Assembly (NCBI GenBank): GCA_004380135.1
Contig: QXCR01000055.1
Location: forward strand, 124,001 to 188,000
Source of the DNA: Stemphylium vesicarium
Lineage: Eukaryota > Ascomycota > Dothideomycetes > Pleosporales > Pleosporaceae
Length of the DNA: 64,000 nt
Direction: 5' to 3'
How positions within the stretch are numbered: the stretch's first letter is position 1; every line of letters starts with the position of its first letter. Below, piece after piece: positions 30,631 through 42,810 of this stretch. The notes below the pieces were generated by a model. It was not told where the DNA came from. It searched no databases and saw nothing but the letters and a program-made list of their open reading frames with translations. The translations under genes and the position numbers were made by a program.

Positions 30631-32097
30631 CTAGAGAAGCTTTTTAAGGATATCAATCTGCTCCATGACGGCACTCTTGCTCGTACCACCAGTAGCGTTC
30701 TTAAGTTCGACTGCGCGCTCATAGTCTAAGCACTCAACAACATCATCACCTAGCCTGGAGTCAATACCCTTCAGCTGCTCCAAGCTCAGCTTATCCATGG
30801 GCACATTCTCGTTCTCTGCCAGTGCAACGACACGACCCGAGATGTGGTGACCCTCGCGGAACGGCACACCCTTCCTGACAAGGTAGTCGGCGAATTCTGT
30901 GGCCAACATCTCAGGGGCCAGAGCAGCGTGCATCTTGTCGGCATTGATGTTGAGAGTCGACAAGACACCGGTGGCAATCTGAATGGAGTCGCTGACGGTC
31001 TTGATGTGATCGATGAGGGGCTCGACGGATTCTTGGAGATCCTTATTGTAGGTTGTGGGCAGACCCTTGATGGTGACGTACAAGCCAGCCATGTGTCCGA
31101 AGGCACGACCGCTCTTTCCGCGGATCAATTCGAGCGAATCTGCGTTCTTCTTTTGCGGCATCAAAGAGCTGCCGGTAGAGTATGCGTCAGCTAGCCGTAC
31201 GAAGCCGAACTCCAGACTCGAGTAGATGATCAAGTCCTCTGCCCAGCGGGACATCTTAAGCATAAAGCTTGATCCCCATTGTAGTGTCTCGAAGACAAAG
31301 TCGCGATCACCGACAGCGTTCAGGGAGTTTGTAAGGAGGCCTTCGAAGCCAAGTTCCTTGGCCATGGCATCACGGTCGATGTTGAAGGGGTTGCCCGCAA
31401 GCGCACCGCAGCCAAGCGGGGACCGGTTGACGCGCTTGATGACCTCGCGGAGGCGCTCGAGTTCGGAAGCGAAGGCGGTTGCGTGTGAAAGGATCCAGTG
31501 CGACCAGCGGACTGGTTGGGCTTTCTGGAGATGTGTGTAACCGGGCATCAGCACGTCAATCTCGGCCTCTGCTCGCTGAACCGAAGTCTTGATCAGAAGC
31601 TTCAAGTAGCCCTCCAGAGTCCTGAGCTGTTCCCTCAGCCATAAGCGCATGTCGGTAGCGACTTGCTCGTTCCTGCTTCGTCCTGTATGGAGCTTTCCAC
31701 CAATGTCCTTGCCAATGATCTCGCTCAGCCTCCTTTCGTTGGCTGTGTGGATGTCTTCGTCGTTTGCCTTGACCTCGAAAGTGTTCGATGCCCACTCTTC
31801 CTTGATCTGTGCCATGCCCTTCTCAATAGCAGCGAACTCGTCGGCGCTAAGGATGCCATTGTTCTTGTTGGCGCGGGCGAAGGCGATAGAACCAGCGATG
31901 TCCTCAGCGTAGAACAGGCGGTCGTAGGGTAGCGAGGCGTTATATTGCTCCATGACGGGGTCAAGGCCCTCTGTGCGCGCCTTAGCATCCAGTCATGTCA
32001 AAGGAGCTTCCGCAGCCCAATTGAGTCATTGAAAGTACATACCCGTGAAACGACCGCCCCACAGCATGTTCTCCGCTACCTTTTTCTCTGAAGCCAT
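30631..32097 (-). CDS. ARG4: argininosuccinate lyase
   Basis: Exons 32043-32097 and 30631-31970 (72-bp intron) give 464 residues, the normal length. Splicing rebuilds the N-terminal WGGRFTEGLDP motif. The fumarase/aspartase-superfamily signature GSSLMPQKKNAD is present, as are HTGRSRNEQV and the GYTHLQKAQPVRWSHW segment with the catalytic His. Known role: the last step of arginine synthesis, splitting argininosuccinate into arginine and fumarate; cytosolic homotetramer. ARG4 is the yeast name. The acceptor chosen (GCACAG) is the only one that keeps phase with the conserved N-terminus. Confidence 0.96.
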
Positions 32098-33123
32098 TTT
32101 GTGTATGAGTAGAGTGGAAAATCGTGCAAACAGAATAGTGTTGTGACTGTTTGCGCGCTCAAGAAAAAGACGTGACGCTCCTGCATCGGCGGCAGGGGTC
32201 TGCGATAGCGCTAGTCATTGCGGGGGACCAGCCCCGCTATGGCTCATTCGCGCAGAGCTCATCAGAATCACCAAATCATCATATATGCATCTTCGAGCAC
32301 GACGGACGAAACTTCACTTTTCAATATCTAGACGTTATTTCTCACAATGGTTGTGACAGGATACGCGAAAGAGTGTGCGCAATATTGAAAAACTGTTGTT
32401 ATTTTCTCAGTACTCAACCTCAAGCTTTAGCCCCAACTAAACTCGCAACTTTGAAATTAACTTTGATAACGAAGCTGCTGAACCATCTTGCACAGACGTC
32501 AAGCTTATCAAAGAGCCGACGCTACCTTGAGTCGCCTTGTGAACCACTTCATGGCCGAGTCCGGCTTCCAGCAACCCTAAACTCTCAAAGTAGTCTAGAG
32601 AATGCCGACATGGTTCAATGAAGGGGCGTTCTCCTACAAAACTTCCAGCTATAATGCCACCTGGAGATGATTGCCTCGCGGCTTGGGCTTTAAGCGAGAG
32701 CATCACAACGGCGGGCAATTCACGTTGAGGTCTTGGGTGCACTAGCTCTTGACGGCAGTGGCAGATGTACTGTGGCTTGTCTGCCATTGTGGTCAGTTGT
32801 CTGGTGGGTTGAGAAACATTCCCGAGGGCTCACTATCATATTGCGTCCATCGAGGTGTGAATTCACACTGCTTGCTGACGAGTAATCACGTGTTGAAGCT
32901 TTTTTCACGGAGTCACCAGAAATCATCATCAAGCACACAGGAACGATCACCATACTAGATACATTATCAACCGAGCACCTGTTGTAGAAAATCTTTTGCG
33001 ATGTTGAAGCATGTCATTAATCATTACAATCCAGCGTCAACGCCGGTAAATGCAGCAATTTGGTACCCAACGCCATGGCTAATGCTAGTACTTCGTTGAA
33101 TCAGAACAGGGAGATATTGTGAA
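32098..33123. other. intergenic region, no gene seen
   Basis: About 1 kb holding the argininosuccinate lyase promoter. A 156-codon plus-strand frame (32151-32621) has no protein-like character and was rejected. Confidence 0.4.
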
Positions 33124-33606
33124 TCATATTGCTCCCATAACCGCACCAACAACACTCAATCCCAATAGCATCGAAAGGGACCAGTTCGCGTGTCCGCTGA
33201 TCTGGAACCCAGCGCTCATGTACGGCCCCTCATTGCCAGCACCATCACTCTTCCTCGCCCCAACCGCCTTTTCAGTGTTGAAGCATCCGAACATACCCAT
33301 GCCACTAGCACCCTCTTTCTCATAAGCTTCCATCTTCTGAGCGAGACAGCTTTCAACAATGTCCGGAGAGTCGGTTATGCAGTATTGGAAGCAGTCGTCG
33401 TTGTCCTCGGAATTGACAATGACAGGTGTTGAAGATGCGGAAGGCGAAGATGAGGTAGTGTCGGGGGTGGAATATGTGGCGATGGTGTTGATGTGTCCGT
33501 TACAGCAGGCGTCCAGGATGGAACTGTTTGAGCCACCAATGGGAACAGCGCATGAGGGGAGGGTAGTGGGCGGCTGAGGGATAGAGGCGAAAGGTTGGCA
33601 GGACAT
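33124..33606 (-). CDS. small protein with C-terminal hydrophobic segment, unknown function
   Basis: Single exon, 160 residues from the ATG at 33606; the frame extends upstream but with Arg-rich, non-conserved-looking sequence. It has Cys residues spread over the length (SCQPF, LPSCAV, DACCNGH, DDCFQYCITD, ESCLAQ, GCFNTE), a Ser/Thr-rich linker, and a C-terminal hydrophobic segment (SLSMLLGLSVVGAVMGAI), either a tail anchor or a GPI-type signal. No N-terminal signal peptide is visible, which argues for a tail anchor. No family recognised. Confidence 0.6.
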   Translation of the reverse strand: MSCQPFASIPQPPTTLPSCAVPIGGSNSSILDACCNGHINTIATYSTPDTTSSSPSASSTPVIVNSEDNDDCFQYCITDSPDIVESCLAQKMEAYEKEGASGMGMFGCFNTEKAVGARKSDGAGNEGPYMSAGFQISGHANWSLSMLLGLSVVGAVMGAI

Positions 33607-34595
33607 CTTTGCGGTCTGATGTTTATTTGTTTGGCTGTTGCAGCGAAACCGTATTATCGAAGTCCAGATGGGTATGCTGCGTCGCGCTTTGATTCGATTG
33701 TCCGTTGTTGTAATTAGACACAACTTGCGTTTGAAATTGAAGATTTTCGTAAAGAGAACGTGAAGATCGGTTGAATGAGACGAAATTCAGACGCCGGCGC
33801 AATGCTGAGATCTGATGGAGAAAGAAAAAGAAAGTGACTTGTAGAAGGAAATGGTATGCTGAGTCGTTCGCAGAACACTCAAAAAAACTAAGGAAAGAAC
33901 CAAAGAAAACTGACTGAAAGAAAGATGCGATTGTGAGGCTGATAAACACCATCATCTTGGAGCGCAGAGCTGCATTTCATATGTACACAACGGCTTCTAA
34001 GAATATCCCGCGTGGAGAGGTGGATAAGTGGACCAGCGCGAGATCTAGCGTTACGCGCCGACCCTCGGCTGTACGACAGCAATGGTTGGTCCGCGGTGTT
34101 CGACGGGAATACGCGCTAAATGCGCGGATACGCCCGAAACACCACGTTCTGTCGTGTTTGAAACGCGACTATGCTGAATCTTCATGGCTATCATGCTTTG
34201 ATTGATCCAATAGACCGCGACAACAGCCTAGTGGGGTCACTGTCACGTGCTATACATTGGGCCACACTGACCGTCCTGCGCTTCCTTCGCGAAATTACGG
34301 GCGGCTTCGAGGCAGCCACTGAGACCTTGGAAGGCGACGAGGCCAGAAAACCGACTTGTTCTTCAATCCAATTGCGTGAACTCGAAGGCACGGCGCCACG
34401 CTTTATGGAGAGCAGTGGCTGCACCTATTGATACATGCTGGGCACACGATTCATGCATGCGCTGCATCTCAACGTTACTTGAATGTCCCAGATGAGGGCA
34501 TTGCTCTTGGAACCCTGAAGATTCTCGCGCGCTAAGCCTCCCTCATAGCCTAGAGGACAATGCGTGAGATGGATAGCAGCGGCAGGTGTTGGCTC
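33607..34595. other. intergenic region, no gene seen
   Basis: 989 bases upstream of the small protein gene and downstream of the MFS gene. A-rich and T-rich stretches at 33815-33925 fit a promoter. No RNA gene or repeat recognised. Confidence 0.4.
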
Positions 34596-36125
34596 CTAGT
34601 CATTCCCACTTTCGTCTTCGTCTTCATGCGCGGCTGCCCAAGGACTCCTTTCTCTGAGCGATGCACCCCGTTGTTCAAGGATGAAAGGTATAGGGGCCAG
34701 GCAGATGGCGATAGCCATCAACACTAGGCTTGCGTTCCTGGTCCCAACATTCAAAAACAAGTGCCTCCCAACAAGAGGGAACCCAGCTCCCGCGAGATTT
34801 CGAATCAATCCGATCCCAGCAAGGGCGGATGCCGAGTACGTTTTGTAAGCATCCTCGGTGTACGTGAGTGTCATGAGTACTAGCAGACCTTGTCAGCAGG
34901 ATGCATTCCAATGCCCAAGAGAAGACTTACTAAGGGTATAGAAAGACCATCCCCAAAATGCACTAGCAAATACTGCAAAGAATGGATGTATGTTGGGCGT
35001 AGCTGTGAGCGCAAAAGCCAGAAGAGATATGGGTAGGACGATTGCTGCTAGCTTCGCGTAGTGCACGCGCGCTTCTGGAGAATCGTGGTTCCCGGCTTGG
35101 GCGACGCGACGTTGGTAATACCGCTCTTGAAAGATGTTCGTCGCAAGGCCAACCGTAATACCGAAGACGATTCCAAGAAAGGAAATACCAACACCGACAG
35201 TGTCGAACCCATAGCCATTGGGGCCGAAGATCATATGAAATGCTCCGTTGAACAGGAATGAAAGTCCGTACAAGAACCCATTGTAAAGAGCGCCGAATTG
35301 AACGATAGCCTCGGTGCCCAGGAATCGGAATGGTCGCGCGAGGGCTGTGCCGAATAATTGTTTTAGTCCACGTTGCTTCATTTCATTCGGTATCTCCAGA
35401 TCTCCGTTTCCGGTTGTTGCGCGCAGTGCTCTTGCCCTTCGCAACAATATCACACTATGACGGGTCTCTCCCAAAGTGTAAAGGGCTATGACCATAACGA
35501 CCCAGAATGCAAGGCAGATAAACAACATGATACGAAACACACTATGCCATGATCTGCCCTGTGCAATGAACGAGAAGAGCACAAAGCCGGTAGGGCTGCC
35601 ACCCGTTGCAGCCCAGAGAAACCAGGACATGGCTGGTCCCGTATCATGGTGATGGAAAAGATCCGCGATGGTCCCGCCGAAGTTTGAGATCGTTGTCGAA
35701 GAGAAATAGCCGGAGAAAAGTCGTAGTACCAAGAAAGGCCCTAGGCGTTCAACATACGTCGTTCCCAGAAGTAGGAGTAAAAAGATGCCATACGACACAA
35801 TGTAAACGGGTCTTCGTCCGAAATACTCTGACAGTGGTGCCAGGGTCATGGGTCCGAAAGCTAATCCAAGCACATACATGCTCAAACCTAGTACCGCGAC
35901 GCTCGAGGACACGCCCATGTCTTTTGCGAAGTCACTCGCGACGGGACTAAATCCACTCGCACCCCAAGAGACACTAAGATCTATAGGTACAATAGCAGCG
36001 ACCATGAGCCATTTCCGCGTTTTCGACCAATTGCGCGGGTCTTCCGGATCGTTGGGCTCGAATATTACGACGTTGGTCGGTGTTTTAGGGAGCAGTGGCT
36101 CCGTCTGATCTCGATATGGGTTCAT
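34596..36125 (-). CDS. major facilitator superfamily transporter (drug:H+ antiporter type, DHA1)
   Basis: Exons 34931-36125 and 34596-34879 (51-bp intron) give 492 residues with about 12 membrane segments. The N-terminal DPEDPRNWSKTRKW motif and the loop between TM2 and TM3 (APLSEYFGRRPVYI) are typical of the fungal DHA1 group that includes Tpo1/Flu1-like multidrug and polyamine exporters. The next loop (LRLFSGYFSSTTISNFGGTIADLF) also fits. Known role: proton-coupled efflux at the plasma membrane; substrate cannot be told. The spliced exon supplies the last helices, including the YTEDAYKTYSASALAG segment. Confidence 0.9.
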
Positions 36126-36830
36126 GTTTGCAGGTACAACGGAAATAGAGATTAGTTTGCATTCCCTACCTTTGCGTATGCATCGGGAAGTCGATGTTAG
36201 TGGGGGAAAGGGGAGGCAGGGGTGCTAGTACCACTTGCCAGGTGATGACGTAGTCATGACTGCATTGGGCAACACTAACATTCACCTCACGTGCCAAAGG
36301 TGTACGCTTCTGTTGGAATTTCGTTTCTCTCATTTGTAGAAGCTCGGCTCTCGATTTTGGCCAACATGCTTACCGTGTGCAGATATTTCAAGATCACGAC
36401 ATCCTAGTGCTTCACCAACCGCGTTTAGACATGGATTTGAGTTTTTGTAGATTTACGACTGCTCTTAGACGTTGCTGACGTTACCTCAAATCGCCAATGT
36501 TATTATCTCTCGTTCTCTCGTTCGCGTCGGCTTTGTAAATCTCAGATACCATAATTTCGGTCACGCAGAATCGTTTTCAAGTGACCCACACCTCTTTTCC
36601 AGACAAAGGGTTGCACAACGTCTGTGCTTTCCTCCTCAACATGGGGCCTACATCTGCGGCGCGGTAAGGCGCAGCCCAGTAGCCTAATACTAGCCACGGG
36701 GGCCAAAGCTTCTACACCTACAACAGGTTCTAGGAAGTGATGCAGTGGTATACATAATTACCTGTTGATCTAGGTCCGTGTTAGATCAGATTACCAGGAT
36801 TAGCTTGAACAGCCAGATAATAGCGCTAAT
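36126..36830. other. intergenic region, no gene seen
   Basis: 705 bases, including the MFS promoter. Nothing else recognised. Confidence 0.4.
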
Positions 36831-37646
36831 TCACCCCTTCAAAGTAAATGGCCACGCTTTTCCTTTCCCTTCTCGCTGAGAACAATCGTCTCCTTGCCAA
36901 CTGACATACACTTCAAAGCTTTCTAGTTCCCCTATAGATTCCAATGGTTCGAACACAAGAGCTTCGTAGTCATCGTAGAATTCTGGCGCCCATACCACCA
37001 TCTCAACTCGCAGTCGCTCCAATCCATTCATGTCTGCAATATTAGAGCAGGTTCGAGCCCAGGTGAAAGCGTTACAAAGAGGGATGCCTTCCAGAATCAT
37101 TATAGGATCGCGTGTCTCGAGATAAGCCCATCGAAGATACATGGTGCAGACAGCTTGAAGTCTGTGGTTCGGGAGAAGGCGGTGAAAACAAAGGTATGTT
37201 TCAAAGTTTGGGAACTTTAATGTGTTGGAAATGTAGATGTACTTTGTTGCGTCGATGTAGCTGTATTCCAATCAAAAAGGTTTCGTTGCAAGGTTATGAG
37301 TTTGAGGACAAGGAAGTAGGGTCACATACGCCATCGTGCATGAAGTTGGAAACGCCAAAACCTTTTGTGCCGAAGGACAATGTATCTTGAATGGAGCCTC
37401 TTCCCCCATGGCGTACTCATAAATAATCTGTCGAATTTTCAAAGGAAGTTCAGAAAAGAAGCCCGATTGTCGTTGAATTGATGGATTTGCTGCTGGTAGG
37501 AAAGCCAGATGGTCTTCGCTATGACTGATTATACTGGATAATCGTGCGTTCCAGGTATCTGTGGCTTCTGCTCTCTGTCTTTCTCGCCGTTCTCTTCGCG
37601 CTCTTCCCTTTCTGACCAGCGCACGTTCATAGGTACGGCTCGGTGA
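36831..37646 (-). CDS. DUF7730-like fungal protein, 5' end not resolved
   Basis: Exon 36831-37260 joins an upstream exon ending at 37330 across a 69-bp intron (GTATGT donor, AATACAG acceptor). The join gives TSCTMAYIDATKYIYISNTL, a smooth fit. The upstream exon carries FFSELPLKIRQIIYEYAMGEE, the 'LPxEIRxxIYxY' start typical of this F-box-like fungal family, preceded by a basic stretch (VRKGRARRERRE). The frame is closed by a stop at 37647-37649 and has no Met before the domain, so a further exon or a damaged 5' end must be assumed. The C-terminal half fits the domain. It may be a degraded member of a large lineage family. Function unknown. Confidence 0.5.
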
Positions 37647-38520
37647 TTAGAAGATGGAGTGTTGGTTTGACGATAGAGCGTATGGCGACGTTAGGAGTGC
37701 GCATATTGGTGAAATATTCCACCAAGGCCGCGTTTATTGGAAGACTGTCTCGAGACAGGGGGAGGATGTGAGCAATCCAAAGTAGACTACCGCGGTGTTC
37801 TGGACTGAACTCAAAGGCAACCTGGTGCTTCTGTTTGACTGCAGACATGGCCAAGATTTTCGGACTCCATCGTAAGGCGCATGGATTGTTGTATCGTCTT
37901 CATGGCTCGATGCTGGTTATGGCATGTGCCGTGTGGCGCGGTCTCGCGAGTACCGCGCAGTTTGATCACCCCAATCAGGCAGCATCAGAGGCTAAGGCAG
38001 GGGGCGCTGGAGCCGTGTTTTAGCATTGAGCCCTCCTTTCTCGCAGTATTACAATTAAACAATGTAAATCGGGTGCGACTCTGGACACCGCCTATAAACT
38101 CCCGCTCAGTGAGGCCGAGAAATTGATGCCTGCCTGGGCAGTATGCTGCGTGCGTGCTGGAACGCGGGGACGCGTGGATCTGGTCAGTTCCAGGTCTCTA
38201 CGATCCTCCATACCTGAAAATACTAGTATCATAGATAGCCAAGGTCACCGGACGTCTTGCTTGTTTCAGTGTTTGTTCTGCACACGATGTGCAAGTAGAC
38301 GCGTACGCGTAGTGCCAGCCGCCTTCGGTCTACATCTCACCGAGAGCCCGACTAGCGTCTCTACCATATCACTGACTCCGCCTTTACCCCGGATTCTAAC
38401 CGGGAATGTCTTCTCCGCCCCCATTAATTTTCCCGTGTACCTGGATAAGAAAAGTATAAACATGGGGATCGAGGTATGTCCGAAGCCAAGCAGTGCTCAT
38501 CGGCATCTTCAGTCTTCACC
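37647..38520. promoter_or_regulatory. upstream region of the rhamnogalacturonan lyase gene
   Basis: About 870 bases. TATAAA elements lie at 38093-38098 and 38455-38460; the latter is 61 bp before the chosen ATG. A short minus-strand frame at 37627-37854 may be a lost exon of the DUF7730-like gene but has no supporting junction. Confidence 0.4.
38455..38460 (+). promoter_or_regulatory. possible TATA box of the PL4 gene
   Basis: TATAAA 61 bp upstream of the ATG at 38521 and 16 bp upstream of an alternative ATG at 38476. The spacing favours the downstream ATG, which also begins the signal peptide. Confidence 0.4.
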
Positions 38521-40620
38521 ATGCGCACCACTGCAGCGACCGCGGCGTTTCTGCTATCCACAAGAGCATCGGCTTTCCTCAATGCCAATGAGAACAACCA
38601 GAGCCTTACAATTTCCAATGATCGACTCGTTGCATCAGTGAGCAAGTCGAGAGGATACATTAACGTTCTTACTCTCGATGGCCAAAACCTTCTCGGGACA
38701 GAATCTGGCAATACCGGTGTTGGGCCATACCTTGATTGCTACTGGTTAGTGCGCACTTTACTATGAGCGCATATGAGCCTTTAGCTGACATTCCTCTGTC
38801 AAATCTAGTACTCCAAGTGGCTTTTGGACGCCTGGCCGCGGCAGCGATGCGCAGTACCAGCTATTCAAGGGCAACGACTCGACGGGTACCCCATACGGCG
38901 GTATCAGCATGGGGGAGACGTATGCGCCTACAGGCCAAAGGCTTGAACAGTACTGGTTTTTGAGAGAAGGCGAAACCGGTCTCCACACCTTCAGCCGTGT
39001 GGTGTACAACAACAAAACCACACCTTTCTTGCGAAATCTGCAGGAGTTCCGGACTTTGTTCAGACCCAACCATGAACCTGCGCTCTTTACTCACTTTGTC
39101 ACTAACGAGAAGTTTGCGGCGCCTCGTCCAGATACAGAGGGAGAGATTGTTGTCCAGGATGCTACATGGCGACTTGCCAACGAGGAAGATCCCTATGTTG
39201 AAGGTGTAGGCGATTACTTCACCAAGTATACCTTCCAGGACACCTGGCGCGACCATTTGGCGCATGGAATGTATGCCGACGGCACTGGCAGCGACAATGG
39301 CTCTACGTATGGCGCCTGGCTTGTTCATAACACCGTCGAAACCTACTACGGCGGTCCGGTGCATTCCGATCTAGTCGTCGATGGCATTGTATACAACTAC
39401 ATGGTCTCGAACCACCACGGCGACCAGACACCAAACATCACCGACGGTTTCGATCGTACCTTTGGACCACAATACTTTCATTTCAACAGCGGCGGCTCTC
39501 TCGAAGAACTGCGGGAAGATGCAGAGCAATACGGCTTGCGCCCAGAGTGGAATGCCGAATTCTACGACTCAATCGCAAAACACGTACCCAACCTAGTTCC
39601 CACCTCTGGCCGGGGCACCTTCAAAGCGAAGATCAACCTGCCCTTGGGAGCCAAGAACACCATTGCCATTCTGACGGAAAACGGGCGCAACTACCAAGAC
39701 AACGTCTTCGACACCGAGGCGTACCAGTACTGGGAAGACGTGTCCAGCACGGGCGAAGTGACGATTCCGCGCGTGAAAGCTGGGAAGTACCGTCTAACAG
39801 TCTACGCCGACGGCATCTTCGGCGACTACGTCCAAGACGACATATCCGTGTCCGCTACCGAAACAACCACCGTCACCGCATCCTGGACGCAAGAGTCCGC
39901 GGGCAAAGAACTTTTCCGCATCGGTGTGCCGGACAAGTCCTCGGGCGAATACCGCCACGGCTACGTCGTTTCGCCTACACACCCTCTCTTGACTGAGGAA
40001 TACCGTCTCTACTGGGGCGCTTACGATTTCATCACCGACTTCCCGGACGGCGTCACGTACAAAGTGGGTGAAGACGATCCGACTACTGCGCTCAATTACG
40101 TTCACTGGGCCGTCTATGGTGGCAAGGCGAATTACGAGCGTCCGGAACCGGTGCCGGATCACCCGTACAACTGGACCATTCTTTTCGATACCAATGCCCA
40201 GGAGATTCACAATGCGACCACGGCGACGTTCACGGTGCAGCTTGCGGGCGCGAAGACGGCGGCGGGAAATACCGATGTGTTCAATGCGAGTGAACCGTAC
40301 TCTAACCTTCCTCTTACGGTTAATGTCAATGGAGAGGATTTGGAGCCGTGGGTTATTCCGTAAGTCACTCGTTTTTTCTCTCTTCTTGTGTACTGAACTA
40401 ACACCCGTCAAGGTACCATCAGTCTTCCTCTTGTGCCGTCCGCTCAGCAGTAGTCTGCTACCAGCTCGCACACAAGTTCGCCTTTGAGGCATCCATGCTG
40501 AAGGAGGGCGAGAACACTTTTGTCCTGAGCTTGCCGTATAATGGCACCAATTATGAGAGTGCATTGTTACCTGAGTCGGTGTACGTGCAATATGACGCCA
40601 TGAGGTTGGAGGTGAAGTGA
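38521..40620 (+). CDS. rhamnogalacturonan endolyase, polysaccharide lyase family 4
   Basis: Exons 38521-38744, 38809-40359 and 40413-40620 (introns 64 and 53 bp) give 660 residues. The signal peptide MRTTAATAAFLLSTRASAF leads into NNQSLTISNDRLVASVSKSRG, the start of the PL4 catalytic beta-sandwich. The first splice restores YLDCYCTPSGFWTPG. Also visible are the TFSRVVYNN segment, VVDGIVYNYMVSNHHGDQTPN, a fibronectin-like middle domain (VKAGKYRLTVYADGIFGDY) and a carbohydrate-binding-like C-terminal domain. Known role: secreted cleavage of rhamnogalacturonan I by beta-elimination, used in pectin breakdown. A second ATG at 38476 would add 15 residues before the signal and is less likely. Confidence 0.93.
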
Positions 40621-40882
40621 ATGAGATGATGGGGCTGGGAAAGTGAAAGTGACCAAACGGGATGAAATGTATACATGTATATGGAGGATATTTGCATAAC
40701 CTCAGTCCCCTACTTGTGAACTTTGGAAAACGTCAGTTGCGCAAGAACGAACCTCTACATTCCACCAAAGAATGCAGATGTGGAAATGACCAAGGAAAAA
40801 TCTAACTGGTATCCGAAAACTCCGTAACATGCAGCCGCTAAACGTACAATTTCCCTTGCAAATGGTCGTTCGCTGTCCCAAG

Positions 40883-42148
40883 CTAAGCGACTTCTTCGAC
40901 CATTCTACCGCTAAAAGGCTTCTGTGTCCCCTTTTGTACGTCTCCTGCAAAGACCTTACCAACGGGAGCCTGTAACCACTCATCTGGAACAGCGAGCTGA
41001 GTGCCCTTTGCGTTTTGAATATAGCGTACATAAAGCGGGTTTGCTCGTTCTGGCTCTGGTTCATTTTCTCCGTCTTCTGCGTCTTGCATGGCCTTGCGGC
41101 CGCGCTTTGGGGGCTGTTTCTTGAGAAGGCGGTTGATGGTATCGAGCTAGTGGTGAAAATCAATAATTGTTAATGCATAACACATACAAATGTTGAGAGG
41201 GGAATGTACCTTTTCCTCTTCATTCCTCTTCTCACTGAGGTTCTTCCTTCGCCTTGCCATTTCGGCCCTGCGCATGGCGTGCTCCTCGGCTGTAAGGTGT
41301 TTCTTCTTTTGTGCCTCATTGGAGAGGGCCAAGAGGCTTCCATCAGCGTCGTCGTTGACAAGGGCGCGTTGTCGTTTTGTCATCTTGGTCACGTCGGGCG
41401 TCTGGTCACGGCTGAGTTCCTCATCGCTGTCCATTTCCTCGTCCATGTCGGCGCCAGGTGTCACGCCCATGTCGTCGTCGTCCTCACCCTCAGCATCCTC
41501 GTCTTCGCCCTCAGCATCTTCCTCTTCGAGGTCGGAGTCGGGGTCGCTGAGCTCTTCGTCGTCGTCATCGTCCATGGCCATTTCCTTGGCCTCTACCTTG
41601 TCTTGGGCCTTGACGATGTTTATTTTCGGTGCTGGCTTGACGGTCATGTTTCGATGCGCGTTTACGTTGGCTCGCGGGGCTGGCGTGTCCTCCATGTCGT
41701 CGTCTTCGTCGCCCTCGGCATCCATGTCTTCATCGTCGTCTCCCTCGGCGTCCTCGTTGTCGTCTTCGTCGTCGTCGACGTCCATGGCATCGACCTCCTC
41801 GGCGTCTTCTTCCTCCTCCTCCTCCTCCTCCTCCTCCTCGTCATCTTCGCTGTCGACCTCCTGAACTACGCGACTGTTCCGTGACGCGCGCTTGCCCGCG
41901 ACTATGTTCTGCCTGCTAACGCCCGCCTTTGGTACAGCACCACCCGTGGCTTGCCTCAGCTTGTTCGGCGACGACTTGACGGTGAGGTGTATCGATTGGC
42001 GAGTCTCCTCGGGCGAGGAGCGCTGGATTGTGGCGGCAGCGGGCGACTGATTCGCGGTTCCGCGGCGCGGGCGGTTTGATGAGGCTGTGGGAGTAGCACT
42101 GGGAGCTGTTAGAGGAGCTGGAGCTGCGCGCGACCGTAGACGAGGCAT
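40883..42148 (-). CDS. INO80 chromatin-remodelling complex subunit, Ies2/PAPA-1-like
   Basis: Exons 41210-42148 and 40883-41146 (63-bp intron, phase 0) give 400 residues. A basic, Pro/Ala-rich N-terminus is followed by very long acidic runs (residues ~100-270, including an uninterrupted run of Glu). The signature is the PAPA-1 region: HLTAEEHAMRRAEMARRRKN and, across the splice, EEEKLDTINRLLKKQPPKRGR. The C-terminus has NPLYVRYIQNAKGTQLAVP. Known role: Ies2 (INO80B in animals) stimulates the INO80 nucleosome-remodelling ATPase in the nucleus. The acidic part is coded by GAG/GAC microsatellite-like repeats that may vary in length. Confidence 0.87.
41809..41841. repeat. trinucleotide repeat (TCC)n coding for poly-Glu
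   Basis: Near-perfect run of about eleven TCC units on the plus strand, read as GAG/GAA on the minus strand inside the Ies2-like gene. Further imperfect GAC/GAG repeats flank it (41460-41800). Confidence 0.85.
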
Positions 42149-42810
42149 GATTGTAGCGGCTGTCTGGAGCTGATGCGGCAAAAGCGGGAGTAGACAGGTG
42201 AGAAGGATCGCGACGGCGTCAGATAGCCCCCCCGTCTGTACCCGTGGCTCAGCGCAGGGATGTACAAGCGTGTGGCACAAAGGCGTTGGTGAGGTGATAG
42301 TTACACTCCACTCGCTGACCTTGGCGATAGGTGCAAGCTATCCGTCGCGCAGTCAGCCACATACCTGCTGTTTCCTCGACCTTCCCATCCATCTCCTTCG
42401 GACTCGTCATACTCGGTGCTTATGCGTCGCATCCGTTTCGCCGCGCGATCTGCCATGACTACGATGAGATGAAGCGTGGTATTATGTTTATCGGTACTCC
42501 AATTGGCTGTTGCGACAATCCAACGCGTCTTGTTACTTTGCTCTGTCCCAACCTTGAGATGGACATTCGCCGGGATCTTCCCCAGGTTCTTGTACGCTAG
42601 CCAAATGCGGTTAGTACCGACCGTAACTCATTCCAATGCCTCGTGACGGAGCATAGGACAGCATGCACTCTTTTACTCCCGCTTTCGTCCTGAGTTCTTT
42701 CAAGATATCGACGTGTCATCAATGGCATCATGGTCATGTCTTGAGTTGATACTTGTCAAAACTTGAATTGATAGTTACTTTCGTGACGCTAGACTATACT
42801 ATTCCATCCC
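42149..42810. other. intergenic region, no gene seen
   Basis: 662 bases with the Ies2-like promoter and the 3' end of the isoflavone-reductase-like gene. A plus-strand frame at 42331-42600 lacks protein-like character. Confidence 0.4.

Noticed and set aside
32151..32621. 156-codon plus-strand frame
   Set aside because: Composition is not protein-like, it has no domain, and it overlaps the promoter of argininosuccinate lyase.
34191..34424. Small minus-strand frame near 34.3 kb
   Set aside because: Both strands are open by chance; no protein-like pattern.
37627..37854. 75-codon minus-strand frame upstream of the DUF7730-like gene
   Set aside because: No in-phase junction to the DUF7730-like exon was found; it may be a lost fragment but cannot be supported.
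41190..41884. Two plus-strand frames of about 225 codons rich in Ser or Val
   Set aside because: They are antisense shadows of the GAG/GAC repeats of the Ies2-like gene.
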